DNA from: Lutimaribacter degradans
Lineage (GTDB): Bacteria; Pseudomonadota; Alphaproteobacteria; Rhodobacterales; Rhodobacteraceae
NCBI RefSeq assembly: GCF_023703375.1
Contig: NZ_JAMQGO010000001.1
Span: forward strand, 124,001-188,000
DNA: 64,000 bases
Reading direction: 5' to 3'
Shown here: positions 18,239-27,200 of the stretch, piece by piece
How the letters are laid out: each line of letters begins with the position of its first letter
Position numbering within the stretch: position 1 is the stretch's first letter
The notes under the pieces: generated by a model
What the model saw: the letters and a program-made list of their open reading frames with translations, nothing else
Databases searched by the model: none
Told to the model about the DNA's origin: nothing
Translations under genes and position numbers: made by a program

Positions 18239-18550
18239 TCACGTCTTGCGCGCGGCCTTTTCGGCAAGGCCCGATTGCGCTTGGCGCCGGGCAAGCTCGT
18301 CCATCACCTGCGCGACGCTGACGCCGCGCGCGTGTAGCATGACCAACAGGTGAAACAGCACATCCGCAGCCTCGGATGCCAGGCGGTCGGGGTCGCCCCG
18401 GACCGCTTCGATCAGGGCCTCGATCGCCTCTTCGCCGAATTTCTCGGCCACTTTCTCGGGTCCTTTGGCCAGCAACCTGGCGGTCCAGCTTTCATCGGGG
18501 CTGGCCGCGGCGCGGGTGGCGATAATCTGTTCCAACTCTTCCAGTGTCAT
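18239..18550 (-). CDS. hisE: Phosphoribosyl-ATP pyrophosphohydrolase
   Basis: HisE hydrolyses phosphoribosyl-ATP to PR-AMP and pyrophosphate, step two of histidine synthesis. The 103-residue all-helical protein has the MazG-like motif [18 protein letters not shown] (about 32-49) and [20 protein letters not shown] (about 58-77), with the conserved E-E-x-x-E and E-x-x-D metal ligands. Its ATG overlaps the hisF stop by four bases (ATGA), so it is translationally coupled as the last gene of the minus-strand his set. The separate hisI cyclohydrolase is not in the window. Confidence 0.95.
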   Translation of the reverse strand: MTLEELEQIIATRAAASPDESWTARLLAKGPEKVAEKFGEEAIEALIEAVRGDPDRLASEAADVLFHLLVMLHARGVSVAQVMDELARRQAQSGLAEKAARKT

Positions 18551-19311
18551 GCGCCTGTCCTTATCGGGATGCCCGCGGCAGCCATGTATGTCTTGGCCTG
18601 CTGGATCGAATAGTCGCCGAAATGGAAGATCGACGCCGCCAGGACCGCGCTTGCGCCGCCCTTTGTGACACCTTCGACCAGGTGATCGAGCGTGCCGACA
18701 CCACCGCTGGCGATCACCGGGATATCCACTGCGTCGGAGATGGCGCGGGTGAGCGGCAGGTTGAAGCCCGCCCGCGTGCCGTCGCGATCCATCGAGGTGA
18801 GCAGGATTTCGCCCGCGCCCTTGGCCTCGACCAGCTTTGCGAATTCCACGGCGTCGATGCCGGTGGGTTTGCGCCCGCCATGGGTGAATATCTGCCAGCG
18901 GCCCGGTTCGACGGTCTTGGCGTCGATGGCCACCACAATGCATTGGCTGCCGAACTGGTCGGCGGTTTCGCGCACCACGTCGGGGTTGGCGACCGCGGCC
19001 GAATTGAAGCTGACCTTGTCGGCGCCGGCCAGCAGCAAGGCGCGTACATCGGCGACCGTGCGCACGCCGCCGCCCACCGTGAGCGGGATATAACATTGCT
19101 CGGCGGTGCGGGTGACGACATCGAGCATGACGCCCCGGTTTTCATGGGTTGCGTGAATGTCGAGGAAACACAGCTCGTCCGCGCCGGCCGCATCATAGGC
19201 GCGCGCGGCATCCACCGGGTCGCCCGCATCGCGCAGATCTACGAAATTGACGCCCTTGACCACGCGGCCATCGGCCACGTCAAGGCAGGGAATGATACGG
19301 GTTTTCAGCAT
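18547..19311 (-). CDS. hisF: Imidazole glycerol phosphate synthase cyclase subunit
   Basis: HisF, with the glutaminase HisH, turns PRFAR into imidazole glycerol phosphate and AICAR. The 254-residue (beta/alpha)8 barrel starts [22 protein letters not shown] with catalytic Asp11, and has [23 protein letters not shown], the second catalytic Asp in [13 protein letters not shown] and phosphate sites [13 protein letters not shown]. The sequence matches its barrel paralogue HisA, encoded nearby on the same strand. It overlaps hisE. Confidence 0.97.
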   Translation of the reverse strand: MLKTRIIPCLDVADGRVVKGVNFVDLRDAGDPVDAARAYDAAGADELCFLDIHATHENRGVMLDVVTRTAEQCYIPLTVGGGVRTVADVRALLLAGADKVSFNSAAVANPDVVRETADQFGSQCIVVAIDAKTVEPGRWQIFTHGGRKPTGIDAVEFAKLVEAKGAGEILLTSMDRDGTRAGFNLPLTRAISDAVDIPVIASGGVGTLDHLVEGVTKGGASAVLAASIFHFGDYSIQQAKTYMAAAGIPIRTGA

Positions 19312-19406
19312 GGATCAGCCCATCACAACGGTTCACGGCCTTGTTTATGGGCAAAGCGCGCGGGTTTCCAGAGCATGGTGCCATCGAATGGTAACGGGAG
19401 GTGAGT

Positions 19407-19865
19407 GTGAAACAGTTTTTGACCGCAGTGGTCCTTGTGGGGTTCGGCGCGGTGTCCGCGGCCGCGGCCGGGCCGGACATTTCGAAGCGACAAGCCCAGG
19501 GAACGGTGCCCGAGGTGATGGATGCGCTGGTGGCGGCGGTCGACGGTGCCGGCGCCACTGTTTTCGCACGGATCGATCATGCCAAGGGGGCGCAGGATGC
19601 CGGAATGACGCTTGCGCCAAACCAGGTGCTGGTTTTCGGCAACCCGGTTCTGGGCACGCCCGCTATCCAGGATGATGCGCTGGCGGGGCTGTATCTGCCG
19701 CTCAAGGTGCTGGTCTACGAGGATGCGAAGGGCCAGGTCTGGCTGGCCTACGAGAACCCGGCGGAGACGCTGGGCGATATGCAGGGCATCGGCGATGACG
19801 CGGGCTACATTGGCAAGATGCAGGGCGCCCTGGACAAGTTGACTTCGGATGCTGCGGGCGGCTGA
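19407..19865 (+). CDS. DUF302 domain secreted protein
   Basis: A 152-residue protein with a signal peptide (VKQFLTAVVLVGFGAVSAAAAG) and a DUF302 domain: VPEVMDALVAAVDGAGATVFARIDHAKGAQ, then LVFGNPVLGTPAIQDDALAGLYLPLKVLVYED. DUF302 proteins are small TBP-like-fold proteins of unknown function, often periplasmic or membrane-bound. The GTG at 19407 is favoured over GTG at 19401 because GGGAGG lies 5 bases before it. It is transcribed against the histidine genes: head-to-head with hisF, tail-to-tail with hisA. Confidence 0.8.
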   Translation: MKQFLTAVVLVGFGAVSAAAAGPDISKRQAQGTVPEVMDALVAAVDGAGATVFARIDHAKGAQDAGMTLAPNQVLVFGNPVLGTPAIQDDALAGLYLPLKVLVYEDAKGQVWLAYENPAETLGDMQGIGDDAGYIGKMQGALDKLTSDAAGG

Positions 19866-19956
19866 GCTACAGCGGTGCGGCGCGTGTCGATGGCGGTTTC
19901 TAGATATGCGCCCGCCCGCGCGCTTTTTTTCATGGGCCCCTGTGGGGCGTCGGGGA

Positions 19957-20018
19957 GGGGGCGCTGCCCCCGTCGCGCGCTGCGCGACTCCCCCGGGGTA
20001 TTTTCGGCAAGAGAAAGA
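19957..20018 (+). repeat. Dispersed palindromic repeat, copy A
   Basis: GC-rich palindrome around GGGGGCGCTGCCCCCG followed by CGCGC...GCGCG, CTCCCCCGGGGTATTT and CGGCAAGAGAAAG. The same consensus recurs at 24004, 24151 (inverted) and 42701. It fills the convergent gap just past the hisA stop. No coding function. Confidence 0.8.
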
Positions 20019-20020
20019 TG

Positions 20021-20743
20021 TCAGCTTTGCAAAAGCGTCAACGCCTCTTGCAAGTTGATGGCGCCGTCATAGAGGGCACGGCCCGAGATCGCGCCGTTGA
20101 GCGGGGCGCCGCAGTCACGCAGGGCGCGCAGGTCATCGAGGGAACTGACGCCGCCCGACGCTATGACCGGTATCGACACGGCATGGGCCAGGGCCGCGGT
20201 TTCCTCGATATTGGGCCCTTTCATCGCGCCATCGCGGTTGATGTCGGTATAGATGATGGCCGCCACCCCGGCGTCTTCGAAGGATCTGGCAAGCTCTGTC
20301 GCCTGTATATCGGTTTCCTCGGCCCAACCCTTGGTGGCGACGCGGCCGTTGCGGGCGTCGATCCCGACGGCGACCTGCCCGGGAAAGGCGCGGGCGGCTT
20401 CGCGCACCAGCGCGGGATTTTCCACCGCCACCGTGCCCAGGATCACGCGGGCCAGGCCCAGCGACAGCCAGCGCTCGATCGTGGCCATGTCGCGGATGCC
20501 GCCGCCCAGCTGGGCGGGCGTCTTGGTTTGGCTGAGGATCGCCTCGACCGGGGCGGCGTTGACGGGTTGCCCCGCGAAGGCGCCGTTGAGATCGACCAGG
20601 TGCAGCCACTCGCAGCCCGCAGAGACGAATTCCAACGCCTGTGCGGCCGGGTCTTCGTTGAATACCGTGGCCTTGTCCATGTCGCCCTTGAGCAAGCGCA
20701 CGGCCTTGCCGTCCTTCAGGTCGATGGCGGGGTAGAGGATCAT
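20021..20743 (-). CDS. hisA: Phosphoribosylformimino-AICAR ribotide isomerase
   Basis: HisA opens the ribose ring of ProFAR to give PRFAR, the substrate of HisHF. The 240-residue barrel has [21 protein letters not shown] with catalytic Asp8, [36 protein letters not shown], the second Asp in [16 protein letters not shown], and [13 protein letters not shown]. It stands between opposite-strand genes: DUF302 downstream and DUF2147 genes upstream. Confidence 0.97.
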   Translation of the reverse strand: MILYPAIDLKDGKAVRLLKGDMDKATVFNEDPAAQALEFVSAGCEWLHLVDLNGAFAGQPVNAAPVEAILSQTKTPAQLGGGIRDMATIERWLSLGLARVILGTVAVENPALVREAARAFPGQVAVGIDARNGRVATKGWAEETDIQATELARSFEDAGVAAIIYTDINRDGAMKGPNIEETAALAHAVSIPVIASGGVSSLDDLRALRDCGAPLNGAISGRALYDGAINLQEALTLLQS

Positions 20744-20876
20744 GATGTGCCCTTTCGCGTCTTCTGGGCGTCGTTATGCACGCGGCGCGTGGAAATGCAA
20801 CGCAACCTCGTGTAGGGTTTGACCGGCGGCTTCGCGGCGCACAGGGTCGCGACCAGGTACCGAGGGAGGAGTTTCA

Positions 20877-21263
20877 ATGAAAAAGTGGATCATCGCGGCA
20901 GCCGTCGTGTTGGCCGGGGCGGGCGGGGCGATGGCCGACCCGATCGAAGGTCTTTGGAGGACGCAGGAAGATGACGGCGCGTATGCCCATGTCGAGATCG
21001 CGCCTTGCGGCCCGGCCTATTGCGGCACGATCGTGCGAACGTTCAATGCCGATGGCGAGTACCAGTCACCCAATATCGGCAAGCAGTTGGTGCGCAACAT
21101 GACCCCCGCCGGCAATAGCCGCTACGAGGGCAGGGTATGGCGACCGTCGAACGACAAGGTCTATATCGGCAAGATCGACCTGAACGGCAATTCGTTGAAG
21201 ATGGCCGGGTGTGTTGCCGGTGGCCTGATTTGCGCCAAGCAGGACTGGACGCGGGTGCGCTAG
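20877..21263 (+). CDS. DUF2147 family periplasmic protein, copy 1
   Basis: A 128-residue exported protein: signal peptide MKKWIIAAAVVLAGAGGAMA, then DPIEGLWRTQEDDGAYAHVEIAPCGPAYCGTIV, the start of a DUF2147 beta-barrel. Four cysteines (in APCGPAYCG and in the C-terminal KMAGCVAGGLICAKQ) are placed like those of its neighbour and probably form disulfides. The ending QDWTRVR is shared with copy 2. Function unknown; members may bind small ligands. Divergent from hisA, so the 133-bp gap holds both promoters. GGAGGAG precedes the start. Confidence 0.82.
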   Translation: MKKWIIAAAVVLAGAGGAMADPIEGLWRTQEDDGAYAHVEIAPCGPAYCGTIVRTFNADGEYQSPNIGKQLVRNMTPAGNSRYEGRVWRPSNDKVYIGKIDLNGNSLKMAGCVAGGLICAKQDWTRVR

Positions 21264-21359
21264 GACGTCGGCGCTGAACCGCGCATGGCCTTTGCCGACA
21301 GGTGGCAGACGAACGGTTTTCATGTATATTACAGTCATCTTAACCCTTGAGGATTCAAG

Positions 21360-21746
21360 ATGACACGCAAAAGTGCGATACTTGCGCTTGTGCTGCTTAC
21401 GGGCGGCGCGGCGCAAGCAGAACCGATCGTCGGCACATGGCTTACCGGCCCCGACAACAAGGACCAGGTGGCGCATATGCAGATCACGTCCTGCGGCGCA
21501 TCGTTCTGTGGCAAGGTTCTGCGGGCCTTCGGGTCCGAGGGCCAGCAGGTGACCACGCCGAACGTGGGCAAGCGCGTGATCTGGGATGTGACGGCGCAAG
21601 GCAGTGGTACGTACCGCGGCAAGGTATTGCTGCCGCTTTACAGGACGACCGTTGATGGGCTGTTCAGTGTGGTAGGCGACCGGCTGAAGTTAAAGGGATG
21701 TATGGGCCCTGTTTGCCGAACGCAAAGCTGGACACGGGTTCACTGA
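21360..21746 (+). CDS. DUF2147 family periplasmic protein, copy 2
   Basis: A 128-residue paralogue of the gene just upstream, with the same length, signal peptide (ending GGAAQA), opening EPIVGTWLTGPDN, paired cysteines (SCGASFCGK and GCMGPVCR) and ending QSWTRVH. The proteins diverge strongly between these points, so the duplication is old. It is preceded by a short AT-rich stretch (CATGTATATTACAGTCATC) that may hold its own promoter. Confidence 0.82.
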   Translation: MTRKSAILALVLLTGGAAQAEPIVGTWLTGPDNKDQVAHMQITSCGASFCGKVLRAFGSEGQQVTTPNVGKRVIWDVTAQGSGTYRGKVLLPLYRTTVDGLFSVVGDRLKLKGCMGPVCRTQSWTRVH

Positions 21747-21784
21747 GTTTTGCAAGTGTCTGCGCAAGAGGTTAGCCTGCGTGC

Positions 21785-22219
21785 ATGACACACAAGGACC
21801 TGCCCAAGGCGCCTCCACCGCTTGGCTTGCTGGAGGCCGCGCTTTATGCACCCGACTTGGACGCGGCCGAAGCGTTCTATGGCGAGATCCTGGCCTTGGA
21901 GAAAATCCTGCGCGTCGGCGAACGGCACGTGTTCTACCGCGTAGGCGGGGGCGTTTTGCTGATCTTCAACCCCGAGGAAACGGTCAAACCGCCCGGTAAC
22001 CCCGACATGCCCGTTCCGCCGCATGGTGCGCACGGGGAGGGGCATTTCTGTTTCGCGGTCGAGTCGCCGGCGCTGACGGCGTGGCGCGCGCGGCTGGAGG
22101 CCGCGGGGGTCGAGATCGAGGCGGATTTCGCCTGGCCCAACGGGGCGCGGTCGATCTATTTTCGCGATCCTGCCGGAAACTCGCTGGAGATGGCCGAACC
22201 TCGCCTTTGGGCCCGTTAA
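21785..22219 (+). CDS. VOC family protein (glyoxalase/dioxygenase fold)
   Basis: A 144-residue vicinal-oxygen-chelate protein: LLEAALYAPDLDAAEAFYGEILALEKILRVGERHVFYRVGGGVLLIFNP, a histidine in GEGHFCFAVESP, and the terminal strand SIYFRDPAGNSLEMAEPRLW with the metal-ligand Glu. Members include glyoxalase I, fosfomycin-resistance enzymes and extradiol dioxygenases; the substrate here is unknown. The TAA stop shares bases with the hisH stop on the opposite strand (4-bp convergent overlap), so the two transcripts must overlap. Confidence 0.88.
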   Translation: MTHKDLPKAPPPLGLLEAALYAPDLDAAEAFYGEILALEKILRVGERHVFYRVGGGVLLIFNPEETVKPPGNPDMPVPPHGAHGEGHFCFAVESPALTAWRARLEAAGVEIEADFAWPNGARSIYFRDPAGNSLEMAEPRLWAR

Positions 22220-22854
22220 GGCTGCCAGTTCAGGAAATTGGCGATCATGCGCAGCCCCGTCGCCTGGCTTTTTTCGGGGTGGAACTGCATGCCCAGGATG
22301 TTGTCGCGCCCGACGATGGCGGTGACCGGGCCGCCATAATCGACATGCGCAAGCATCTGCGCCCTATCGACGACCTGCATGTGGTAGGAATGCACAAAAT
22401 AGGCGTGATCACCCGTTTGCACCCCGTCGAACACCGGGTGCGGCTGGTCGATCACCAGGTCGTTCCAGCCCATATGGGGCACTTTCAACGTGGCATCCGC
22501 CGGCGTGATCCGGTTGACCGTGCCGCCGATCCAGTTGAACCCGGCGGTTTCCGCGTATTCCATGCCGCGCGTGGCCAGCATTTGCATACCGATGCAAATG
22601 CCGAGAAACGGTTTTCCGGCTCCGATCACCACCTCTTCCATCGCTTCGAACAGGCCGCGATGGTCGAAGAGCTGCGCCCGGCAGGCCGGAAAGGCGCCAT
22701 CGCCCGGCAAAACCACCCGGTCGGCGCAGCGTACCAGGTCGGGGTCCGCGGTAACGGTGACGGGGCCTGCGTCCATTTCGTGCGCCATGCGCTGAAACGC
22801 CTTTTCCGCGGAATGCAGGTTGCCGCTTTCGTAATCGATAATGACGGTTGTCAC
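22216..22854 (-). CDS. hisH: Imidazole glycerol phosphate synthase glutaminase subunit
   Basis: HisH is the class I glutamine amidotransferase that feeds ammonia to HisF. The 212-residue protein shows IIDYESGNLHS, VLPGDGAF, the nucleophile segment GICIGMQML with catalytic Cys near residue 85, and the His-Glu pair in MQFHPEKSQATGL. GTG at 22854 is the likely start; it lies two bases after the hisB stop and gives the family length. It is separated from hisA by three plus-strand genes. Confidence 0.96.
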   Translation of the reverse strand: MTTVIIDYESGNLHSAEKAFQRMAHEMDAGPVTVTADPDLVRCADRVVLPGDGAFPACRAQLFDHRGLFEAMEEVVIGAGKPFLGICIGMQMLATRGMEYAETAGFNWIGGTVNRITPADATLKVPHMGWNDLVIDQPHPVFDGVQTGDHAYFVHSYHMQVVDRAQMLAHVDYGGPVTAIVGRDNILGMQFHPEKSQATGLRMIANFLNWQP

Positions 22855-22856
22855 GG

Positions 22857-23444
22857 TCAGAGCGTTCCCTTTGTCGACGGTACCGCATCGGATTTGCGCG
22901 GGTCGGTCTCGACCGCCACGCGCAGCGCGCGCGCCACCGCCTTGAAAGCCGCCTCGGCAATGTGGTGGCTGTTGAAGCCGCAGACCTGGTGCAGGTGCAG
23001 CGTGATGCCGCCATGGGTGCTGAACGCCTGGAAGAATTCCCGCAGCAATTCGGTGTCGAAACTGCCGATCTTGCCGGTCGGCATGGTGATATCCCACACG
23101 AGGAAAGGCCGGCCCGACAGATCAAGCGCGCAGCGTACCTGCGCGTCATCCATCGGCAGGGCGCATTCACCGTAACGGCGGATGCCACGCTTGTCGTCAA
23201 GCGCCCGTGCCAGCGCCTGGCCCAGGGCGATACCCACGTCTTCGACAGTGTGATGGTCGTCGATATGGGTGTCGCCAGTGCAGCGTACGGTCATATCGAT
23301 CAGCGCGTGCCGCGCGAGCTGATCCAGCATGTGGTCGAAAAACCCCACGCCGGTGGCATTGTCATAGATGCCGGTGCCGTCCAGGTCGATCTGGACCGAG
23401 ATATCGGTTTCCGCTGTCTTGCGGGTGATGTCGGCCTTGCGCAT
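22857..23444 (-). CDS. hisB: Imidazoleglycerol-phosphate dehydratase
   Basis: HisB removes water from imidazole glycerol phosphate to give imidazole acetol phosphate. It is the monofunctional 195-residue form without the phosphatase domain. The two Mn-binding repeats are present: [13 protein letters not shown] with later [16 protein letters not shown], and [14 protein letters not shown] in the second half. ATG at 23444 is preferred over 23456 because GGAGG stands 5 bases before it. It is the first his gene of the minus-strand set, tightly followed by hisH. Confidence 0.96.
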   Translation of the reverse strand: MRKADITRKTAETDISVQIDLDGTGIYDNATGVGFFDHMLDQLARHALIDMTVRCTGDTHIDDHHTVEDVGIALGQALARALDDKRGIRRYGECALPMDDAQVRCALDLSGRPFLVWDITMPTGKIGSFDTELLREFFQAFSTHGGITLHLHQVCGFNSHHIAEAAFKAVARALRVAVETDPRKSDAVPSTKGTL

Positions 23445-23559
23445 TCGCGCCTCCATATCCGTCTTGCGCCCGCTTATAGGGCCATGACGCGCGGTGTGAA
23501 AGGGGGCGGCGTGTCACGCTGGGCAACAAGGCATAAGGCAGGGGGGGTACATCGACATC

Positions 23560-23634
23560 TGGAGCGGGCGATGAGATTCGAACTCACGACCCTTACCTTG
23601 GCAAGGTAATGCTCTACCCCTGAGCTACGCCCGC
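23560..23634 (-). tRNA. tRNA-Gly (GCC), copy 1
   Basis: Minus-strand cloverleaf: acceptor GCGGGCG/CGCCCGC, D-arm GCTC...GAGC, anticodon stem TTACC/GGTAA around TTGCCAA (anticodon GCC), T-arm GTGAG TTCGAAT CTCAT, discriminator T and encoded CCA; 75 bases. Identical to the copy at 23693. Confidence 0.97.
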
Positions 23635-23659
23635 ATCAGATGCCCGTCGGCCAAAGGAA

Positions 23660-23679
23660 AAGGCGCCTGTCGGCGCCTT
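23660..23679 (-). terminator. Terminator-like hairpin between the two tRNA-Gly genes
   Basis: A perfect 8-bp stem AAGGCGCC/GGCGCCTT with a 4-base loop. On the minus strand it is followed by TTTTCC, so it may end transcription after the upstream tRNA copy at 23693. Confidence 0.65.
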
Positions 23680-23692
23680 GATCCGAACCCAT

Positions 23693-23767
23693 TGGAGCGG
23701 GCGATGAGATTCGAACTCACGACCCTTACCTTGGCAAGGTAATGCTCTACCCCTGAGCTACGCCCGC
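23693..23767 (-). tRNA. tRNA-Gly (GCC), copy 2
   Basis: Same 75-base tRNA-Gly as copy 1, with GCC anticodon, TTCGAAT T-loop and encoded CCA. The two genes are 58 bp apart; this one is upstream in the direction of transcription. Confidence 0.97.
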
Positions 23768-24003
23768 GTCCTTGGGTGCTGAGGAGGTATAAATTCTGCG
23801 CCGGGCTTGCAAGAGGAAAAATGACGATGCGGTGAAAAAAGATGGACCTTCACGGCCCCGGCATGGGCAAGCATCGACGCGATCATGATGTGCGCCTTCG
23901 GCGCGCCTGGTGTCTCGGCGAAAGGCTGCGCCTTCCACCTCGGGCCGTGGGCGGCGCGGTTACGGCAGAGACCCGGACGGACGGGCAGGCGAAGCGGACA
24001 GGT

Positions 24004-24039
24004 GCCTCCGGCGGGGGTATTTGAAGCAAGAGGAAAACG
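24004..24039 (+). repeat. Dispersed palindromic repeat, copy D (partial)
   Basis: Retains only the right half of the consensus: CTCCGGCGGGGGTATTT followed by AAGCAAGAGGAAAACGG. Lies 112 bases from the inverted copy B. Confidence 0.6.
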
Positions 24040-24150
24040 GATTCTTTGCGATTTTTCTGCAAACTGGTTGCTGCGGTACAGGCAGGGGTGCCGATGACCG
24101 CGCAAGGGGAAGAGGTGTCTTCCTTGGGGGAAGGTCGCTGGCCTTCCCCT

Positions 24151-24211
24151 TCCTTTTGCCGGAAATACCCCGGGGGGGCGCCCGGAACGGGCGACGGGGG
24201 CAGAGCCCCCA
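24151..24211 (-). repeat. Dispersed palindromic repeat, copy B
   Basis: On the minus strand: GGGGGCTCTGCCCCCG, then CGCCCG...CGGGCG, CCCCCCCGGGGTATTT and CCGGCAAAAGGAAGG, the same order as copies A and C. Located 73 bp past the pyc stop. Confidence 0.75.
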
Positions 24212-24283
24212 TGCCCGAGGCGCGGAACGCGCCGAGATACCCGGCCTGCGCCCTTGGGGCGCAGCCCTTTGGATCACGCGGGT

Positions 24284-27200
24284 CTACTCGAACTCCACCA
24301 ACAGGTCCTTGGCGTCGATTTGCACGCCCGGTTGCACATGCACGGCTTTGACCACCGCGTCGCGTTCGGCATGGATGCCGGTTTCCATCTTCATCGCCTC
24401 GATGGTCAGCAGCAGGTCGCCTTCCTTCACCGACTGGCCCGCGGTGACCGAGACCGAGGCGACCACGCCGGGCATCGGGGCACCGAGATGGGCGGTGTTG
24501 CCAAGCTCGGCCTTGGGGCGCGCGGCGGTTTCGGATTTCATCTTTCTGTTGGGCACGCGGATGATGCGCGGCTGACCGTTCAACTCGAAGAAAACCTTGG
24601 CCTCGCCGTTTTCGTCGGTTTCGCCAACTGCCTGCAGGCGGATTTCCAGGATCTTGCCCGGGTCGATCTCGGGGCTGATCTCTTCGCCCGGTTCCATCCC
24701 GTAAAAGAAGGTGCGCGTTGGCAGGGTGCGCACGGGGCCATACATCCGGTGCCGGCCCATGTAGTCGAGAAACACCTTGGGATACATCAGGTAACCGTTC
24801 AGGTCCTCGTCATCCACGGTCCGGCCTTCCAATTGCTCGGACAACTCGGCGCGTGTCGCCTCGAGGTCGACCGGCTCCAGGTGTTTGCCCGGTCGTTCCG
24901 TGTTGGGTTTCTCGTCTTTCAGCACCTTCCTGACGATGGGCTCGGGAAATCCGCCCGGCGGCTGGCCCAGGTTGCCGCGCATCATGTCGACCACGCTGTC
25001 GGGAAATGCCACGTCCTTTTCGGGGTCTTCGACTTCCGCCCGCGTCAGGCCCTGGCTGACCATCATCAGCGCCATGTCGCCCACAACCTTGGAGCTTGGC
25101 GTGACCTTCACGATATCGCCGAACATCTGGTTCACATCGGCATAGGTGCGCGCGATTTCGGGCCAGCGCTCTTCCAGGCCGAGGCTGCGGGCCTGTGCCT
25201 TCAGGTTGGTGAATTGGCCGCCGGGCATCTCGTGCAGGTAGACCTCGGAGCTGGGCGCCTGCTGCGCGGATTCGAAAGCGGCGTAGTGCTGGCGCACGTT
25301 TTCCCAGTAATCCGAGATCTGCCGTATCTCGGCCATGTCCAGCCCGGTGTCACGGTCGCTCCAGCGCAGCGCCTCGACCACCGAGCCCAGTGTGGGCTGG
25401 CTGGTATTGCCGGAAAACGCGTCCATCGCCACGTCGGCGGCGTCAACGCCCATCTCGGCCGCGGCCAGGATGCTGGCCCCGCCGATCCCACTGGTGTCAT
25501 GGGTGTGGAAATGCACGGGGATGTCCAGCTCGTCCTTCAGGGCCTTGACCAGCGCGCGGGCGGCCTGCGGTTTCAGCACACCCGCCATGTCCTTGAGCCC
25601 GAGAACATGCGCGCCCGCCTGCTGCAATTCCCGTGCCATGCCGACATAGTATTTCAGGTCGTACTTGGCGCGATCGGGATCGAGGATGTCGCCGGTATAG
25701 CAGATCGTGCCCTCGCAGATCTTGCCGCTTTCGATCACCGCGTCCATCGCGACGCGCATGTTTTCGACCCAGTTCAGGCTGTCGAAAACGCGGAACACGT
25801 CGATGCCCGATACCGCCGCCTGGCGCACGAATTCCTGCACCACGTTGTCGGGGTAGTTCGTGTAGCCAACCCCGTTCGAGGCGCGCAGCAACATCTGCGT
25901 CATCACGTTGGGCATCTTGGCGCGCAGGTCACGCAGGCGCTGCCAGGGGCATTCCTGCAAGAAGCGATAGGCCACGTCGAAGGTGGCCCCGCCCCAGCAT
26001 TCGACGCTGAACAGTTGCGGCAGGTTGGCGGCATAGGCGGGTGCCACCTTGATCATGTCGATGGACCGCATCCGCGTGGCCAGCAGCGATTGGTGCCCGT
26101 CGCGCATGGTGGTGTCGGTCAGAAGCAGCCGTTTCTGCGCCAGCATCCAGTCTGCGACCGCCTTGGGGCCCTTCTCCTCCAGCAGGTTGCGCGTGCCTGG
26201 TGTGGGTTCGCCACGGGGCGCCGGGGGTTTCGGGTCTTTCAGGTCGGCGGGCGGGGTGGTGCGCCCGGCGGTTTCGGGGTGCCCGTTCACGGTGATGTCG
26301 GCGATATAGGTCAGAACCTTGGTGCCCCGGTCGCGCCGCTTGGTGAACTCGAACAGCGCGGGCGTGTCGTCGATGAAGGTGGTGGTGTATTGATTGTTCA
26401 GGAAAGTCGGGTGTTTAAGCAGGTTCTCGACAAAGGCAATGTTGGTGCTGACGCCGCGAATGCGGAACTCTCGCAGGGCGCGGTCCATCCGCGCGATGGC
26501 CTTTTCGGGCGTGGGGGCCCAGGCGGTGATCTTGGTCAGCAGGCTGTCGTAGTAGCGCGTGATGACACCGCCGGCATAGGCCGTGCCGCCATCCAGGCGG
26601 ATGCCCATGCCGGTGGCCGAGCGATAGGCGGTGATGCGGCCGTAATCGGGGATGAAGTTGTTCTGCGGGTCCTCGGTCGTCACCCGGCATTGCAGCGCGT
26701 GGCCATTGAGTCGAATGTCGTACTGGCTGGCCTTGCCGGTCGCCTCGGCCAGCGATTTGCCTTCGGCAATCATGATCTGGGCCTGGACGATGTCGATGCC
26801 GGTGACCTCTTCGGTCACCGTGTGTTCGACCTGCACGCGCGGGTTGACCTCGATGAAGTAGAACTGGCCCGTGTCCATATCCATCAGGAACTCGACGGTG
26901 CCGGCACATTCGTAATTCACGTGGGCGCAGACCTTGCGGCCCAACTCGCACAGTTCTTCGCGCTGCGCCTCGGAGAGGTAGGGCGCAGGGGCGCGTTCCA
27001 CGACCTTCTGGTTGCGGCGCTGGACCGAGCAGTCGCGTTCGAACAGGTGATAGATGTTGCCGTCACGGTCGCCCAGGATCTGCACTTCGACATGGCGCGC
27101 GCGGGTGATCATCTTTTCAAGATACCCCTCGCCGTTGCCAAACGCGGCCTCGGCCTCGCGGCGGCCCTCAAGCACCTTGTCCTTCAACTCTTTCGGGCCG

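Larger units (their letters stand above)
23768..24283. other. Gene-free stretch between tRNA-Gly and pyc
   Basis: About 515 bases with no convincing coding sequence: the open frames lack ribosome sites and conserved sequence. It holds two copies of the dispersed palindrome in opposite orientation (24004-24039 and 24151-24211) and a further hairpin TTCCTTGGGGGAAGG near 24119-24150. It probably contains the tRNA promoter near its left end and the 3' end of the pyc transcript at the right. Confidence 0.6.

Noticed and set aside
19905..19930. T run after the DUF302 gene (GCGCGC followed by seven T), possible terminator
   Set aside because: The preceding bases form at most a 4-bp stem; not a convincing terminator.
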